Assembly (NCBI GenBank): GCA_944388145.1
Contig: CALXHQ010000008.1
Location: forward strand, 1 to 64,000
Source: an uncultured Gemmiger sp.
Lineage (GTDB): Bacteria > Bacillota > Clostridia > Oscillospirales > Ruminococcaceae
DNA: 64,000 nucleotides
Reading direction: 5' to 3'
The first letter of the stretch is position 1. The number at the start of each line of letters is the position of its first letter. Made by a program: the position numbers and the translations under genes. Shown in pieces: positions 27,363 to 34,005 of the stretch. Under the pieces are notes generated by a model, which saw nothing but the letters and a program-made list of their open reading frames with translations, made no database searches and was not told where the DNA came from.

Positions 27363-27608
27363 ATGATTCTGGTGGAGGTTTCGGTGCCCGCGCTGGGGCA
27401 CCGGTATGACTTTGAGCTGGAGGAGTCCGCCCCGGTGGAGCTGGTGCTGCGGGAGATGGTGGAGGTGATCTGCCAGCGGGAGCGGCTGCAGGCCTACGCC
27501 CAGCAGCCCTTTGCCCTCTATGGGCAGGACAGCGCCACCCGCCTGAACCCCAAGGGAACGCTGCTGCAGAACGGGGTGCACAACGGGCAGAAGCTGTTGC
27601 TGCTGTAA
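27363..27608 (+). CDS. esaB: EsaB/YukD ubiquitin-like protein of T7SSb
   Basis: The protein is 81 aa from ATG 27363 with AAAGGAG upstream. The size and the beta-grasp pattern (M-I-L-V-E-V-S-V-P, central helix with L-V-L-R-E-M-V-E-V-I, ending N-G-Q-K-L-L-L-L) match the EsaB/YukD family, small cytoplasmic ubiquitin-like proteins found in nearly all Firmicutes T7SS loci. There is no C-terminal di-glycine, so it is not a conjugated modifier. It lies between the ATPase/regulator block and the substrate block. Confidence 0.85.
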   Translation: MILVEVSVPALGHRYDFELEESAPVELVLREMVEVICQRERLQAYAQQPFALYGQDSATRLNPKGTLLQNGVHNGQKLLLL

Positions 27609-27721
27609 GCCGTCCGCCCCCAAAAACCTGCCGTTTCCCCAAAAACGGGGCAAAAATGGTCACTCATCCCGGTTCAGATGCATTTCATCCCATTTGGACC
27701 CACGAATGCCGCCCGCCGTGC

Positions 27722-27727
27722 TAGACT
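27722..27727 (+). promoter_or_regulatory. Possible extended -10 promoter for the WXG100 block
   Basis: TGC followed by TAGACT at 27722-27727 is an extended -10-like element in the 171-nt gap before the first substrate-type gene. The only -35-like hexamer (TTGGAC at 27694) is 22 nt away, so the call is weak. Confidence 0.3.
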
Positions 27728-27779
27728 TTAGTCACAGTCAAGGGAACACAGCAAACAGAAAGCTGAGGTGAACAGACAG

Positions 27780-28253
27780 ATGCCGGAGTTCTCCGTCAGA
27801 GCAGACCGCATCGAACAGATTGCGGATCGAATCTGGGACCAGCGAAAGGAGCTGGACCGACTGGCCGGGGAAATCCACTCCGTCGCCCGGAAACTGGAAC
27901 CGCTGAGCGGAATGGAGGAAACCCTCCGGCGGCTGAAACGCCGCACCGCCACGCTGGAACAGCAGGCACAGGCCATGGACCGGATGACCCGCACCCTGGA
28001 CACTGTCACCGCCTGTTACCGCAGGGCGGAGGAGCAAAACCTCCGGCGTGACCCGGGTGTCCTGCCGCCCCAAAACGGCGGAGGCGGCACACTGGGGCAG
28101 AACCTCCCTGAATGGGCCAAGGAGGCGTTCGCCCCCTGGCAGGAGCTGATCTGGTGGACCTCGCCGCCCACCCTCCCGCAGCTGGTGCTTCCCGCCATGC
28201 TGGCGGAGGAGATCCTGGGAAGGTTCCGCAAAAACACAGGAAAGGAGCCGTAA
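27780..28253 (+). CDS. Candidate T7SS substrate/partner with helical N-domain and YxxxE
   Basis: The protein is 157 aa from ATG 27780; GAGGTGA 8 nt upstream fits this start better than GTG 27768. Residues 1-90 are a long helical hairpin-like segment starting M-P-E-F-S-V and ending with Y80-R-R-A-E84, the YxxxD/E signature of ESX/T7SS substrates. The C-terminal 70 residues contain a Gly-rich linker and a Trp-rich stretch (E-L-I-W-W-T) and match nothing I know. The N-terminal segment parallels that of the larger protein at 32366 in opening motif and YxxxE position. It is immediately followed by a WXG100 gene (2-nt gap), a typical partner arrangement. Confidence 0.6.
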   Translation: MPEFSVRADRIEQIADRIWDQRKELDRLAGEIHSVARKLEPLSGMEETLRRLKRRTATLEQQAQAMDRMTRTLDTVTACYRRAEEQNLRRDPGVLPPQNGGGGTLGQNLPEWAKEAFAPWQELIWWTSPPTLPQLVLPAMLAEEILGRFRKNTGKEP

Positions 28254-28255
28254 GG

Positions 28256-28561
28256 ATGGCAATCACCAACCTAAAAGTCAACACCAACCGCATGGACAGC
28301 GATGTCCAGAAGCTGAACGGCGGGCTGAACCAGACCCGCGCCCACCTGCAAAACATCCACGATGCGATGGACCGGCTGCACGCCATGTGGGAAGGCGCTG
28401 CCCGGGATGCTGAAAAGCAGCGGTTCGACACGGCCTACCAGAACATGACCGCCCTGTGCGACCTGGTGCAGAAGATGATCGACCAGATGGATCAGGACCG
28501 CAAAGAGTACGACAGCTGCGAAAATCAGGTGATGGACGCAGTCAACGCGCTGAACGTGTAA
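28256..28561 (+). CDS. WXG100 family protein 1 (W-E-G)
   Basis: The protein is 101 aa from ATG 28256 with AAAGGAG 8 nt upstream; longer upstream frames are rejected. The predicted helix-turn-helix hairpin has the M-W-E-G-A-A turn near the middle and a C-terminal Y85-D-S-C-E89 secretion motif. WXG100 proteins are small secreted dimers exported by EssC. It sits directly after the candidate substrate at 27780, so the two may form a heterodimer. Confidence 0.9.
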   Translation: MAITNLKVNTNRMDSDVQKLNGGLNQTRAHLQNIHDAMDRLHAMWEGAARDAEKQRFDTAYQNMTALCDLVQKMIDQMDQDRKEYDSCENQVMDAVNALNV

Positions 28562-28575
28562 AGGGGGAGTGAGAG

Positions 28576-28896
28576 ATGCCCGCAATCCATTTGAAGGTAA
28601 CCCCCGAACAGCTCAACCAGACTGCCAGCGAGGTGGAACGCCTGACCCACACCCTGCAGCAGGATTTTGAGAGCCTGCAGAACACCGTGGGGCAAACCAG
28701 CTACTACTGGCAGGGCCAAGCCGCCGACGAGTACCGCAAAAACTTTGCGGACCAAAAGGACGACACCAACACCATGCTGGAGGAAATGCGCCAGCTGCCC
28801 ATCATCCTGATGCAGATGGCCGGCAATTACCAGCAGACGGAGTCCGGCAACGCCCAGCAGGCAAGCGGCCTGCCCGATGACTTTATCGACGGCTGA
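28576..28896 (+). CDS. WXG100 family protein 2 (W-Q-G)
   Basis: The protein is 106 aa. The W-Q-G turn is in Y-Y-W-Q-G-Q-A, and the C-terminal helix carries Y85-Q-Q-T-E89 followed by a short tail ending D-F-I-D-G. It resembles WXG100 protein 5 (29701) closely: both have L-K-V-T-P near the start, YxxxE at the same residue and D-F-I-x-G at the end, so they are paralogues. It has its own GGGGGAG site 15 nt after the previous gene. Confidence 0.9.
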   Translation: MPAIHLKVTPEQLNQTASEVERLTHTLQQDFESLQNTVGQTSYYWQGQAADEYRKNFADQKDDTNTMLEEMRQLPIILMQMAGNYQQTESGNAQQASGLPDDFIDG

Positions 28897-28910
28897 GGGG
28901 GGAGAGACAG

Positions 28911-29222
28911 ATGAAAAATAGTGCCCAGATCTATTTCGACTTCCAAAACGCCCTGAGCCAGGCCGAAAAGCTGGAGGACCTGGCCGACGAGATCGACCGC
29001 AAGGTGGCCGACCAGATGGAGGAATCTGCCCAGCAGCTGCACAGCGCCTGGACCGGTGACAGCGCCAACCGCTATATCGGCAAGGAAAACGAGCTGTGGG
29101 ACAAGGTCAAACAGAGCGCACGGGACCTGCGCAACATCGCCGAGGAGATCCGCCGCATTGCCAAGCGGGTCCACGACGCCGAGATGGCGGCCCTGCGCAT
29201 CGCCCAGACCTTTGGCCAATGA
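28911..29222 (+). CDS. WXG100 family protein 3 (W-T-G), no C-terminal YxxxE
   Basis: The protein is 103 aa. The turn is S-A-W-T-G-D-S. The flanking helices are strongly charged and longer on the C-terminal side. Unlike the other four it has no Tyr in the last 40 residues; the only YxxxE-like string (Y-I-G-K-E) is just after the turn. It could be exported only as a partner of another WXG100 protein, or act inside the cell. Spacing to the previous gene is 14 nt with GGGGGGAG. Confidence 0.85.
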   Translation: MKNSAQIYFDFQNALSQAEKLEDLADEIDRKVADQMEESAQQLHSAWTGDSANRYIGKENELWDKVKQSARDLRNIAEEIRRIAKRVHDAEMAALRIAQTFGQ

Positions 29223-29332
29223 CCCCAAACACCATGCACGGCAAGCCCTGAAACACCGGGCTTTCCCAAATAGAGCAAATACCAATCCAAAATGATCCCA
29301 AAACAAAGACACATAACAGGAGGAAATCAATC

Positions 29333-29617
29333 ATGGCTAACATTCTTGTCAACAGCAACCAGCTCCGCTCCGCCGCCGATGCCCTGGAACAACTGAACGC
29401 CCAGTTCAAAACTGCTATCACCAACCTGAACACCGACGAGAACACCCTCGCCTCCCAGTGGGAGGGCGACGCCCAAAAGGCCTTCCGCACCGCCTTCCAG
29501 AAGAACTACCAGCAGTTTGAGGAGTTCCACAAGGGCATCACCGAATACATCAACACCCTGCGCACCATCGCCCAGAAGTACGACAATACCGAGGACAAGA
29601 ACGTCGCGCTGGTCTAA
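29333..29617 (+). CDS. WXG100 family protein 4 (W-E-G)
   Basis: The protein is 94 aa from ATG 29333 with a strong AGGAGG. It has the Q-W-E-G-D-A turn and Y83-D-N-T-E87 seven residues from the C-terminus, the most canonical WXG100/EsxA-like form of the five. A 110-nt gap precedes it, longer than between the other members, and its codon use leans to AAC/ACC/CTG, as in highly expressed genes. It may be the main secreted EsxA-type protein. Confidence 0.9.
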   Translation: MANILVNSNQLRSAADALEQLNAQFKTAITNLNTDENTLASQWEGDAQKAFRTAFQKNYQQFEEFHKGITEYINTLRTIAQKYDNTEDKNVALV

Positions 29618-29700
29618 GGTCCGGGCAGAAGCGGCCCGACCACAAACCCCATCCAACCGGACATAGAACATTTTAAGTGCATAGAAAAGGAGATATTACC

Positions 29701-30021
29701 ATGATCACCGGTACTTTGAAGGTTACCCCCCAGAAACTCGAATCCACCGCCACCGAATTTGCCAACGAGAGCACCAAGATCCGCAACCTGACCCAGCAGA
29801 TGATCAACAAGGTCACCAGCATGAACAACATCTGGCAGGGCGACGCCCAGCAGGCCTACGTCAACAAGTTCAAGAGCCTGGACGGCGACATGGCCCAGAT
29901 CGTTCTGCTGATCAAGGAGCACGTGGATGACCTGAAGGCGATGGCCGCCAACTACAAGCAGGTTGAAAGTGACAACACCAACACGGCCTCCGCCCTGGCC
30001 AGCGACTTCATCAGCGGCTGA
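29701..30021 (+). CDS. WXG100 family protein 5 (W-Q-G)
   Basis: The protein is 106 aa from ATG 29701, preceded by AAAAGGAGA; an in-frame ATG 24 nt upstream is less well placed. It has the N-I-W-Q-G-D-A turn, Y85-K-Q-V-E89 and a tail ending D-F-I-S-G. It is a paralogue of WXG100 protein 2. With protein 4 it forms a pair that could be an EsxA/EsxB-like heterodimer. It is the last WXG100 gene and is followed by a strong inverted repeat. Confidence 0.9.
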   Translation: MITGTLKVTPQKLESTATEFANESTKIRNLTQQMINKVTSMNNIWQGDAQQAYVNKFKSLDGDMAQIVLLIKEHVDDLKAMAANYKQVESDNTNTASALASDFISG

Positions 30022-30068
30022 GCCGCCCCGGGGACAACCGGTATGCAAAACAAATCAAACTGAACGCT

Positions 30069-30113
30069 TTCACACGGTACGGGGTGCGGTTCACACAGTC
30101 TGTACCGTGTGAA
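30069..30113 (+). promoter_or_regulatory. Inverted repeat with 12-bp perfect arms
   Basis: TTCACACGGTAC at 30069-30080 and GTACCGTGTGAA at 30102-30113 are exact inverted copies around a 21-nt loop that itself contains TTCACAC. There is no U-run, so it is not a classical terminator. It lies between the substrate block and the vWA-FHA gene and could be an operator, an mRNA stabiliser or a processing site. Confidence 0.6.
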
Positions 30114-30139
30114 CTGCGTTGCCTGTGGGGATGAAAGCA

Positions 30140-31642
30140 ATGGAAAACCGAGCCAAACAACTGCTGAGTGGACTTGTCTGCCTGGTTCTCTGCCTGGTGC
30201 TGGTGCTGCCGGCCACTGCGGCAACGCCGGGGGCCGCCTGGGCCACGGTACAGGACCAGCAGGCCATCGTCTATCTGCGGGGGGCCAATGCCACCGACCC
30301 GACCGAATGCCAGATCGGCAGTACACCGGTCACGCCTGCCCGGATCCAGGCCATCTCGGCGCTGGAGACGCCGGTACATACCGTGATGGTCGTGGACAAT
30401 TCCATCTCTATCCCCAAGTCGGAACGGCCGCTGGTGAAGGAGATCCTGGAAAATGTGGCGGGCAACCGCCTGCCGGGGGAACAGTTCACCGTGGCCACCA
30501 TCTCGGAGACCGTCACCTACCTGTGCGAGGCCCAGAGTGATTATCTCCAGGTCAAGGCGGCGCTGGACAGCATTGCCTACAATGACCAGCAGACCCGCCT
30601 GACCGACTGCCTGTACCAGATCCTGACCCACCTGCAGCAGCAGTACAGCGGCCAGTTCTGCCGGATCATCCTGGTGGCCGACGGCGTGGACAACCAGCAG
30701 ATCGGCTACACCCGCGAGGAGCTGGACACCCTGCTGAAACAGACCGGCTACCCGCTGTACGCCGTGGGCTGCACCAACACCAGCTCCAACGGCAACCAGG
30801 AGCTGCAAAACCTGTTTGCTCTCTCCCGCCTGACCAGCGGCAGCAGCTTCTACCTGGCCGAAACCCAGGACGCCAACGCCATTGCGGCGGGCATGGCCGA
30901 CTGGAACACCGGCGTGCAGATGGTCTTTCGCCTGCCGGACGATCTCTGTGACGGGTCCACCCGCCAGATGCAGATCCTGTCAGGGGAAAACAGCTATACC
31001 GTCTCGCTGACGATGCCCTTCGGCACGCTGCCGGCCACCCCGGCCCCCAGCGCCGCCCCCGCCACCGCCACCCCGGTCCCCGCCACCGGCGAGACCGCCC
31101 GGGAGGAGGAGGGCGGTTTCCGGCTGAGCCTGCCGCTGCTGATCCTGATCGGCTGCGGCGTCCTGGTGGGGATCGGCATTGTGGTCATTATCATCGTGGC
31201 GGTGGTGAGCAGCCGGAGCCGGCAGGCCCCGCCCCTGCCGCAGCCCCCGGCGGTCCGGCCGCTGGACCCCACCGTGATCCAGCCTGAAACCGAGATTGAC
31301 GACAGTGTGGTCAATGTCTGGGGGGACAACTCCGGCGCGCTGACCCTGAAACTGACCGACCAGAACGACCCGCGGCATATGTACAGCCACAAGCTGACGC
31401 CCGGCCGGGTGCTGTCGGTGGGACGCGACCCCGCCTGCCAGGTTCTGATCGACTTTGAACCCTCGGTGGCCCGCCATCAGTGCGACATCTACCTCAAGGG
31501 GGACGAGGTGTGGGTCCGCAACCAGAGCCATTCCAACATCACCCATGTCAATGGCCAGCGGATCGATGGCGAATGCCCCCTGAGCAGCGGCTGCACCCTC
31601 AAGATGGGCCGCCTGCTGATGAAAGTGGAGTACAAGCGATGA
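30140..31642 (+). CDS. Membrane protein with extracellular vWA and cytoplasmic FHA domain
   Basis: The protein is 500 aa from ATG 30140 (TGGGGAT 8-10 nt upstream); ATG 30131 is possible. A signal peptide (1-28, ending A-T-A-A) is followed by a vWA-like domain with MIDAS D86-N-S-I-S, a Pro/Ala/Thr linker and a TM at about 335-358. A cytoplasmic Pro-rich stretch leads to a C-terminal FHA domain (V-G428-R-D-P ... S-V-A-R-H-Q ... N-I-T-H-V-N-G). FHA domains read phosphothreonine, so this protein can link an external vWA signal to the locus kinases. The stop overlaps the start of the phosphatase gene by 4 nt, supporting joint function. Confidence 0.85.
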   Translation: MENRAKQLLSGLVCLVLCLVLVLPATAATPGAAWATVQDQQAIVYLRGANATDPTECQIGSTPVTPARIQAISALETPVHTVMVVDNSISIPKSERPLVKEILENVAGNRLPGEQFTVATISETVTYLCEAQSDYLQVKAALDSIAYNDQQTRLTDCLYQILTHLQQQYSGQFCRIILVADGVDNQQIGYTREELDTLLKQTGYPLYAVGCTNTSSNGNQELQNLFALSRLTSGSSFYLAETQDANAIAAGMADWNTGVQMVFRLPDDLCDGSTRQMQILSGENSYTVSLTMPFGTLPATPAPSAAPATATPVPATGETAREEEGGFRLSLPLLILIGCGVLVGIGIVVIIIVAVVSSRSRQAPPLPQPPAVRPLDPTVIQPETEIDDSVVNVWGDNSGALTLKLTDQNDPRHMYSHKLTPGRVLSVGRDPACQVLIDFEPSVARHQCDIYLKGDEVWVRNQSHSNITHVNGQRIDGECPLSSGCTLKMGRLLMKVEYKR

Positions 31643-32334
31643 TGGAAAGCCTCTGCCTGTGCGAATGCGGCCTGCAGCGCCCGGTCAACCAGGACCGGGC
31701 CGGCGGCTGGATCCGCAACGATACCGGCCTGTTCTTTGTGGCCGACGGTGTCGGCGGACACTTTGCCGGTGAGCGCGCCAGCCAGCTGGTGGCAGGGGAA
31801 CTGGCCCACTGGTGGGGCCGGGGGCGGCAGCTGCCGCTGAGCACCGCGGTGGAACAGCTGCGGCAGCTGGCGGAGCGCTGCGACGGGCGCATCCGCCTGG
31901 CCACCCCGCCGGGGCAGCTGTGCGCCACCACACTGGTGCTGCTGTGGGTCAGCAGCGGCGCCTACGCCCTGCTGTGGGCGGGGGACAGCCGCTGCTACCA
32001 GGCACGGCGCCGGCTGCTGCGCACCACTGTGTGGCAGCTGACCCGGGACGATGTGGTGTACGGCACCGCTGACCAGGGCAAGCTGAGCCAGGCAGTGGGC
32101 GCCGGCGGCTGCCAGGTCAACATCCGCTGCGGCCAGGTGGACCGCCATACCCTGTTTGCCCTCTGCTCAGACGGGGTGTACAACTATTGCGGCGCAGAGA
32201 CTTTGAAACAACAACTGGCCGCGGCCTGCCGCACCGGCAAACTGCTGCCGGCGATGCAAGCCATTGAGCACGGAGTGCTGGCCAATCAGGCACCGGACAA
32301 CTACTCGCTGATTCTGGTGCGGCCCAGCAGCTGA
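31639..32334 (+). CDS. PP2C-family Ser/Thr protein phosphatase
   Basis: The protein is 231 aa from ATG 31639, overlapping the vWA-FHA stop. Metal-binding motifs are visible: N-Q-D-R near residue 17, F-F-V-A-D-G-V-G-G-H with the central Asp, A-G-D-S-R-C-Y, C-S-D-G-V-Y and a final D-N-Y-S. It is a compact PP2C/Stp-like enzyme and the natural antagonist of the two kinases in this locus. No TM or signal, so it acts in the cytoplasm. Confidence 0.9.
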   Translation: MMESLCLCECGLQRPVNQDRAGGWIRNDTGLFFVADGVGGHFAGERASQLVAGELAHWWGRGRQLPLSTAVEQLRQLAERCDGRIRLATPPGQLCATTLVLLWVSSGAYALLWAGDSRCYQARRRLLRTTVWQLTRDDVVYGTADQGKLSQAVGAGGCQVNIRCGQVDRHTLFALCSDGVYNYCGAETLKQQLAAACRTGKLLPAMQAIEHGVLANQAPDNYSLILVRPSS

Positions 32335-32365
32335 TCCGGGCACAGACCTGTGGAGGAGGTTCATC

Positions 32366-33553
32366 ATGAGCGAGTTCAGCGTAACATTTCCCCGGATGCA
32401 GGCGGCGAACAGCCAAAACCGGGCCGTGATCCGCCAACTGGCCGCTGCGGCGGGCCAGGTGGAGAGCATCCGCAGCGGTCTGACCATCGAGATCCGCCAG
32501 CGCAGCTGGATTGACAGCCGGATGAAGGCGGCCGCTCGGGACCTGGAAACCTACACAAACAGCCTGACCCGTCTGTGCAACACCGGCGACGCCGTCTTTC
32601 AGCTGTACCAGCGCACCGAAAGCGGCCTGCTGGGCAAAAAGCCCGAGCACTTTCGCCCGGCCCGCCCCGGTGCCCCCGGCGGCGGCGAAAGCGAGAGCGT
32701 GCTGGAAACGCTGCTGGAAAACCTCTGGGAGTTTGCCAAACGGGAATTCAACTTCAAACTCGACAGCGTCGAGGCACTGGGCAAGCTGTTTAGCTATCTG
32801 GAACGGGATACCAAGCCCGAGGAACTAAAAAAACTGCTAGAGCAACTGAAGGGCGCGGGTTTGGACCTGGACAGCGAGGGCGTGATCCCCGTGCTGGGCA
32901 AGCTGGCAACCCTGGCAAAGGACCTGATGGGCCTGGCGGACGGCAACACCACCTGGGGCGAGGGCGTCACGGTGGCAGGCGGCGGCGTCAGCCTGATCGG
33001 TTCGGTGCTGAAGCTTTTGGACGATTCCGACGGGCTGAAAGAGCTGGGCGGCGAGATCGGTGCGGTCGGCTCCGGCCTGAATGCCATCGGCGCCTTCCTG
33101 GACGCCTTTGACAGCGAAGGCAAGCCCTTCGAGCAGGTGGTGGGCGGCTACACCGACGCGGTCAAAACCACCATTTCCGCGGCGGATTCGATCGCCACGG
33201 CATTCCTGGGCACAACGCCCATCGGCCATGTGGCCATGAGCGCCATCAAGGGCAGTGTAGACGCTGTTGGCCAGCTGTTCGTCAGCTGGGACGAGTACAC
33301 CGGCGACGGCGACCTGTCGATGGGTGATGTGGGCAACATCGTGGTGGATGTGGCGGCCGAGGGCGTGTACAGCATTTGCAATGAGCTGACCTTTGGCGGC
33401 CTGGAGGCCGTGCTGGATTTTGCCACCGGCGGCAACATGGACTATGGCGATATCCTGGCCGACGGTCTGCGCGATATTGGCGGTGCCATTGGCGACACCG
33501 TCAGCGACTGGGCCGGGGACGCAATATCAGTCCTGGGCGATTGGTTCAGCTAA
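32366..33553 (+). CDS. Candidate T7SS effector with glycine-rich C-terminal region
   Basis: The protein is 395 aa from ATG 32366 with GGAGGAGG upstream. Residues 1-90 are helical, open with M-S-E-F-S-V and contain Y81-Q-R-T-E85, matching the N-domain of the 27780 protein in start, length and YxxxE position. A charged linker follows, then about 250 residues of alternating amphipathic helices with many Gly and Ala (G-G-G-V-S-L-I-G-S-V, A-V-G-S-G-L-N-A-I-G), and near the end an acidic loop G-D-G-D-L-S-M-G-D-V that could bind Ca. There is no signal peptide. This layout fits an exported T7SS effector, possibly membrane-active. No nuclease or other toxin motif and no obvious immunity gene were found. 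Confidence 0.6.
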   Translation: MSEFSVTFPRMQAANSQNRAVIRQLAAAAGQVESIRSGLTIEIRQRSWIDSRMKAAARDLETYTNSLTRLCNTGDAVFQLYQRTESGLLGKKPEHFRPARPGAPGGGESESVLETLLENLWEFAKREFNFKLDSVEALGKLFSYLERDTKPEELKKLLEQLKGAGLDLDSEGVIPVLGKLATLAKDLMGLADGNTTWGEGVTVAGGGVSLIGSVLKLLDDSDGLKELGGEIGAVGSGLNAIGAFLDAFDSEGKPFEQVVGGYTDAVKTTISAADSIATAFLGTTPIGHVAMSAIKGSVDAVGQLFVSWDEYTGDGDLSMGDVGNIVVDVAAEGVYSICNELTFGGLEAVLDFATGGNMDYGDILADGLRDIGGAIGDTVSDWAGDAISVLGDWFS

Positions 33554-33663
33554 CCTTGGCGGGGGCGATTTTTGCCGGCCCTTCTGCCGGGGGCATCCGG
33601 CCAAGCTCCGGCGCCCCGGACAGAACGGATCCGCCAAAACCCGGGATGCAACATAACGTTCTG

Positions 33664-33680
33664 TAATATTCAAAATATTA
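33664..33680 (+). promoter_or_regulatory. AT-rich inverted repeat upstream of the DUF4176 gene
   Basis: TAATATT at 33664-33670 and AATATTA at 33674-33680 are perfect inverted copies. Read with the preceding G it is GTAATAT-N5-ATATTAG, close to the GTAATAT-N4-ATATTAC palindrome at 2734. TAATAT could also serve as a -10, but no -35 is clear. Confidence 0.4.
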
Positions 33681-33699
33681 GTACAGGGGGTATAAACCT

Positions 33700-34005
33700 A
33701 TGAAAGAGCTTTTACCGGTGGGCAGTGTGGTTCTGCTGCGCGGCGCAAAAAAGAAAGTGATGATTATTGGCGTGATGCAGAAGCAGAAAGAGAGCGGCAA
33801 GCTGTACGACTATCTGGGCGTTCCCTACCCGGAAGGGTACATCTCCGCCGACCGCAACCTGCTGTTCAATCAGGAAAGCATCAACGACGTGGTGTTCCAG
33901 GGCTACGACAACCCGGAGCGTCAGGGCTTTTTGCAGCTGCTGGATGTGGCGCTGCAACAGCAGCAGCCGTCCGCCCCGGCGGATGACGCCGCCCCCCAGG
34001 CATGA
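33700..34005 (+). CDS. DUF4176 family T7SS-associated protein
   Basis: The protein is 101 aa from ATG 33700 with AGGGGG 9 nt upstream. The core (L-L-P-V-G-S-V-V-L-L, K-V-M-I-I-G, Y-D-Y-L-G-V-P-Y-P-E-G, V-V-F-Q-G-Y) matches the DUF4176 family, small proteins repeatedly found in Firmicutes T7SS gene clusters and of unknown function. A Gln/Pro/Ala-rich tail follows. Its stop overlaps the start of the second kinase by 4 nt. Confidence 0.8.
   Translation: MKELLPVGSVVLLRGAKKKVMIIGVMQKQKESGKLYDYLGVPYPEGYISADRNLLFNQESINDVVFQGYDNPERQGFLQLLDVALQQQQPSAPADDAAPQA

Noticed and set aside
32366-33553. LXG polymorphic toxin with nuclease domain
   Set aside because: No LXG sequence signature and no nuclease, NADase or lipase motif; only the helical N-domain and YxxxE support T7SS export.
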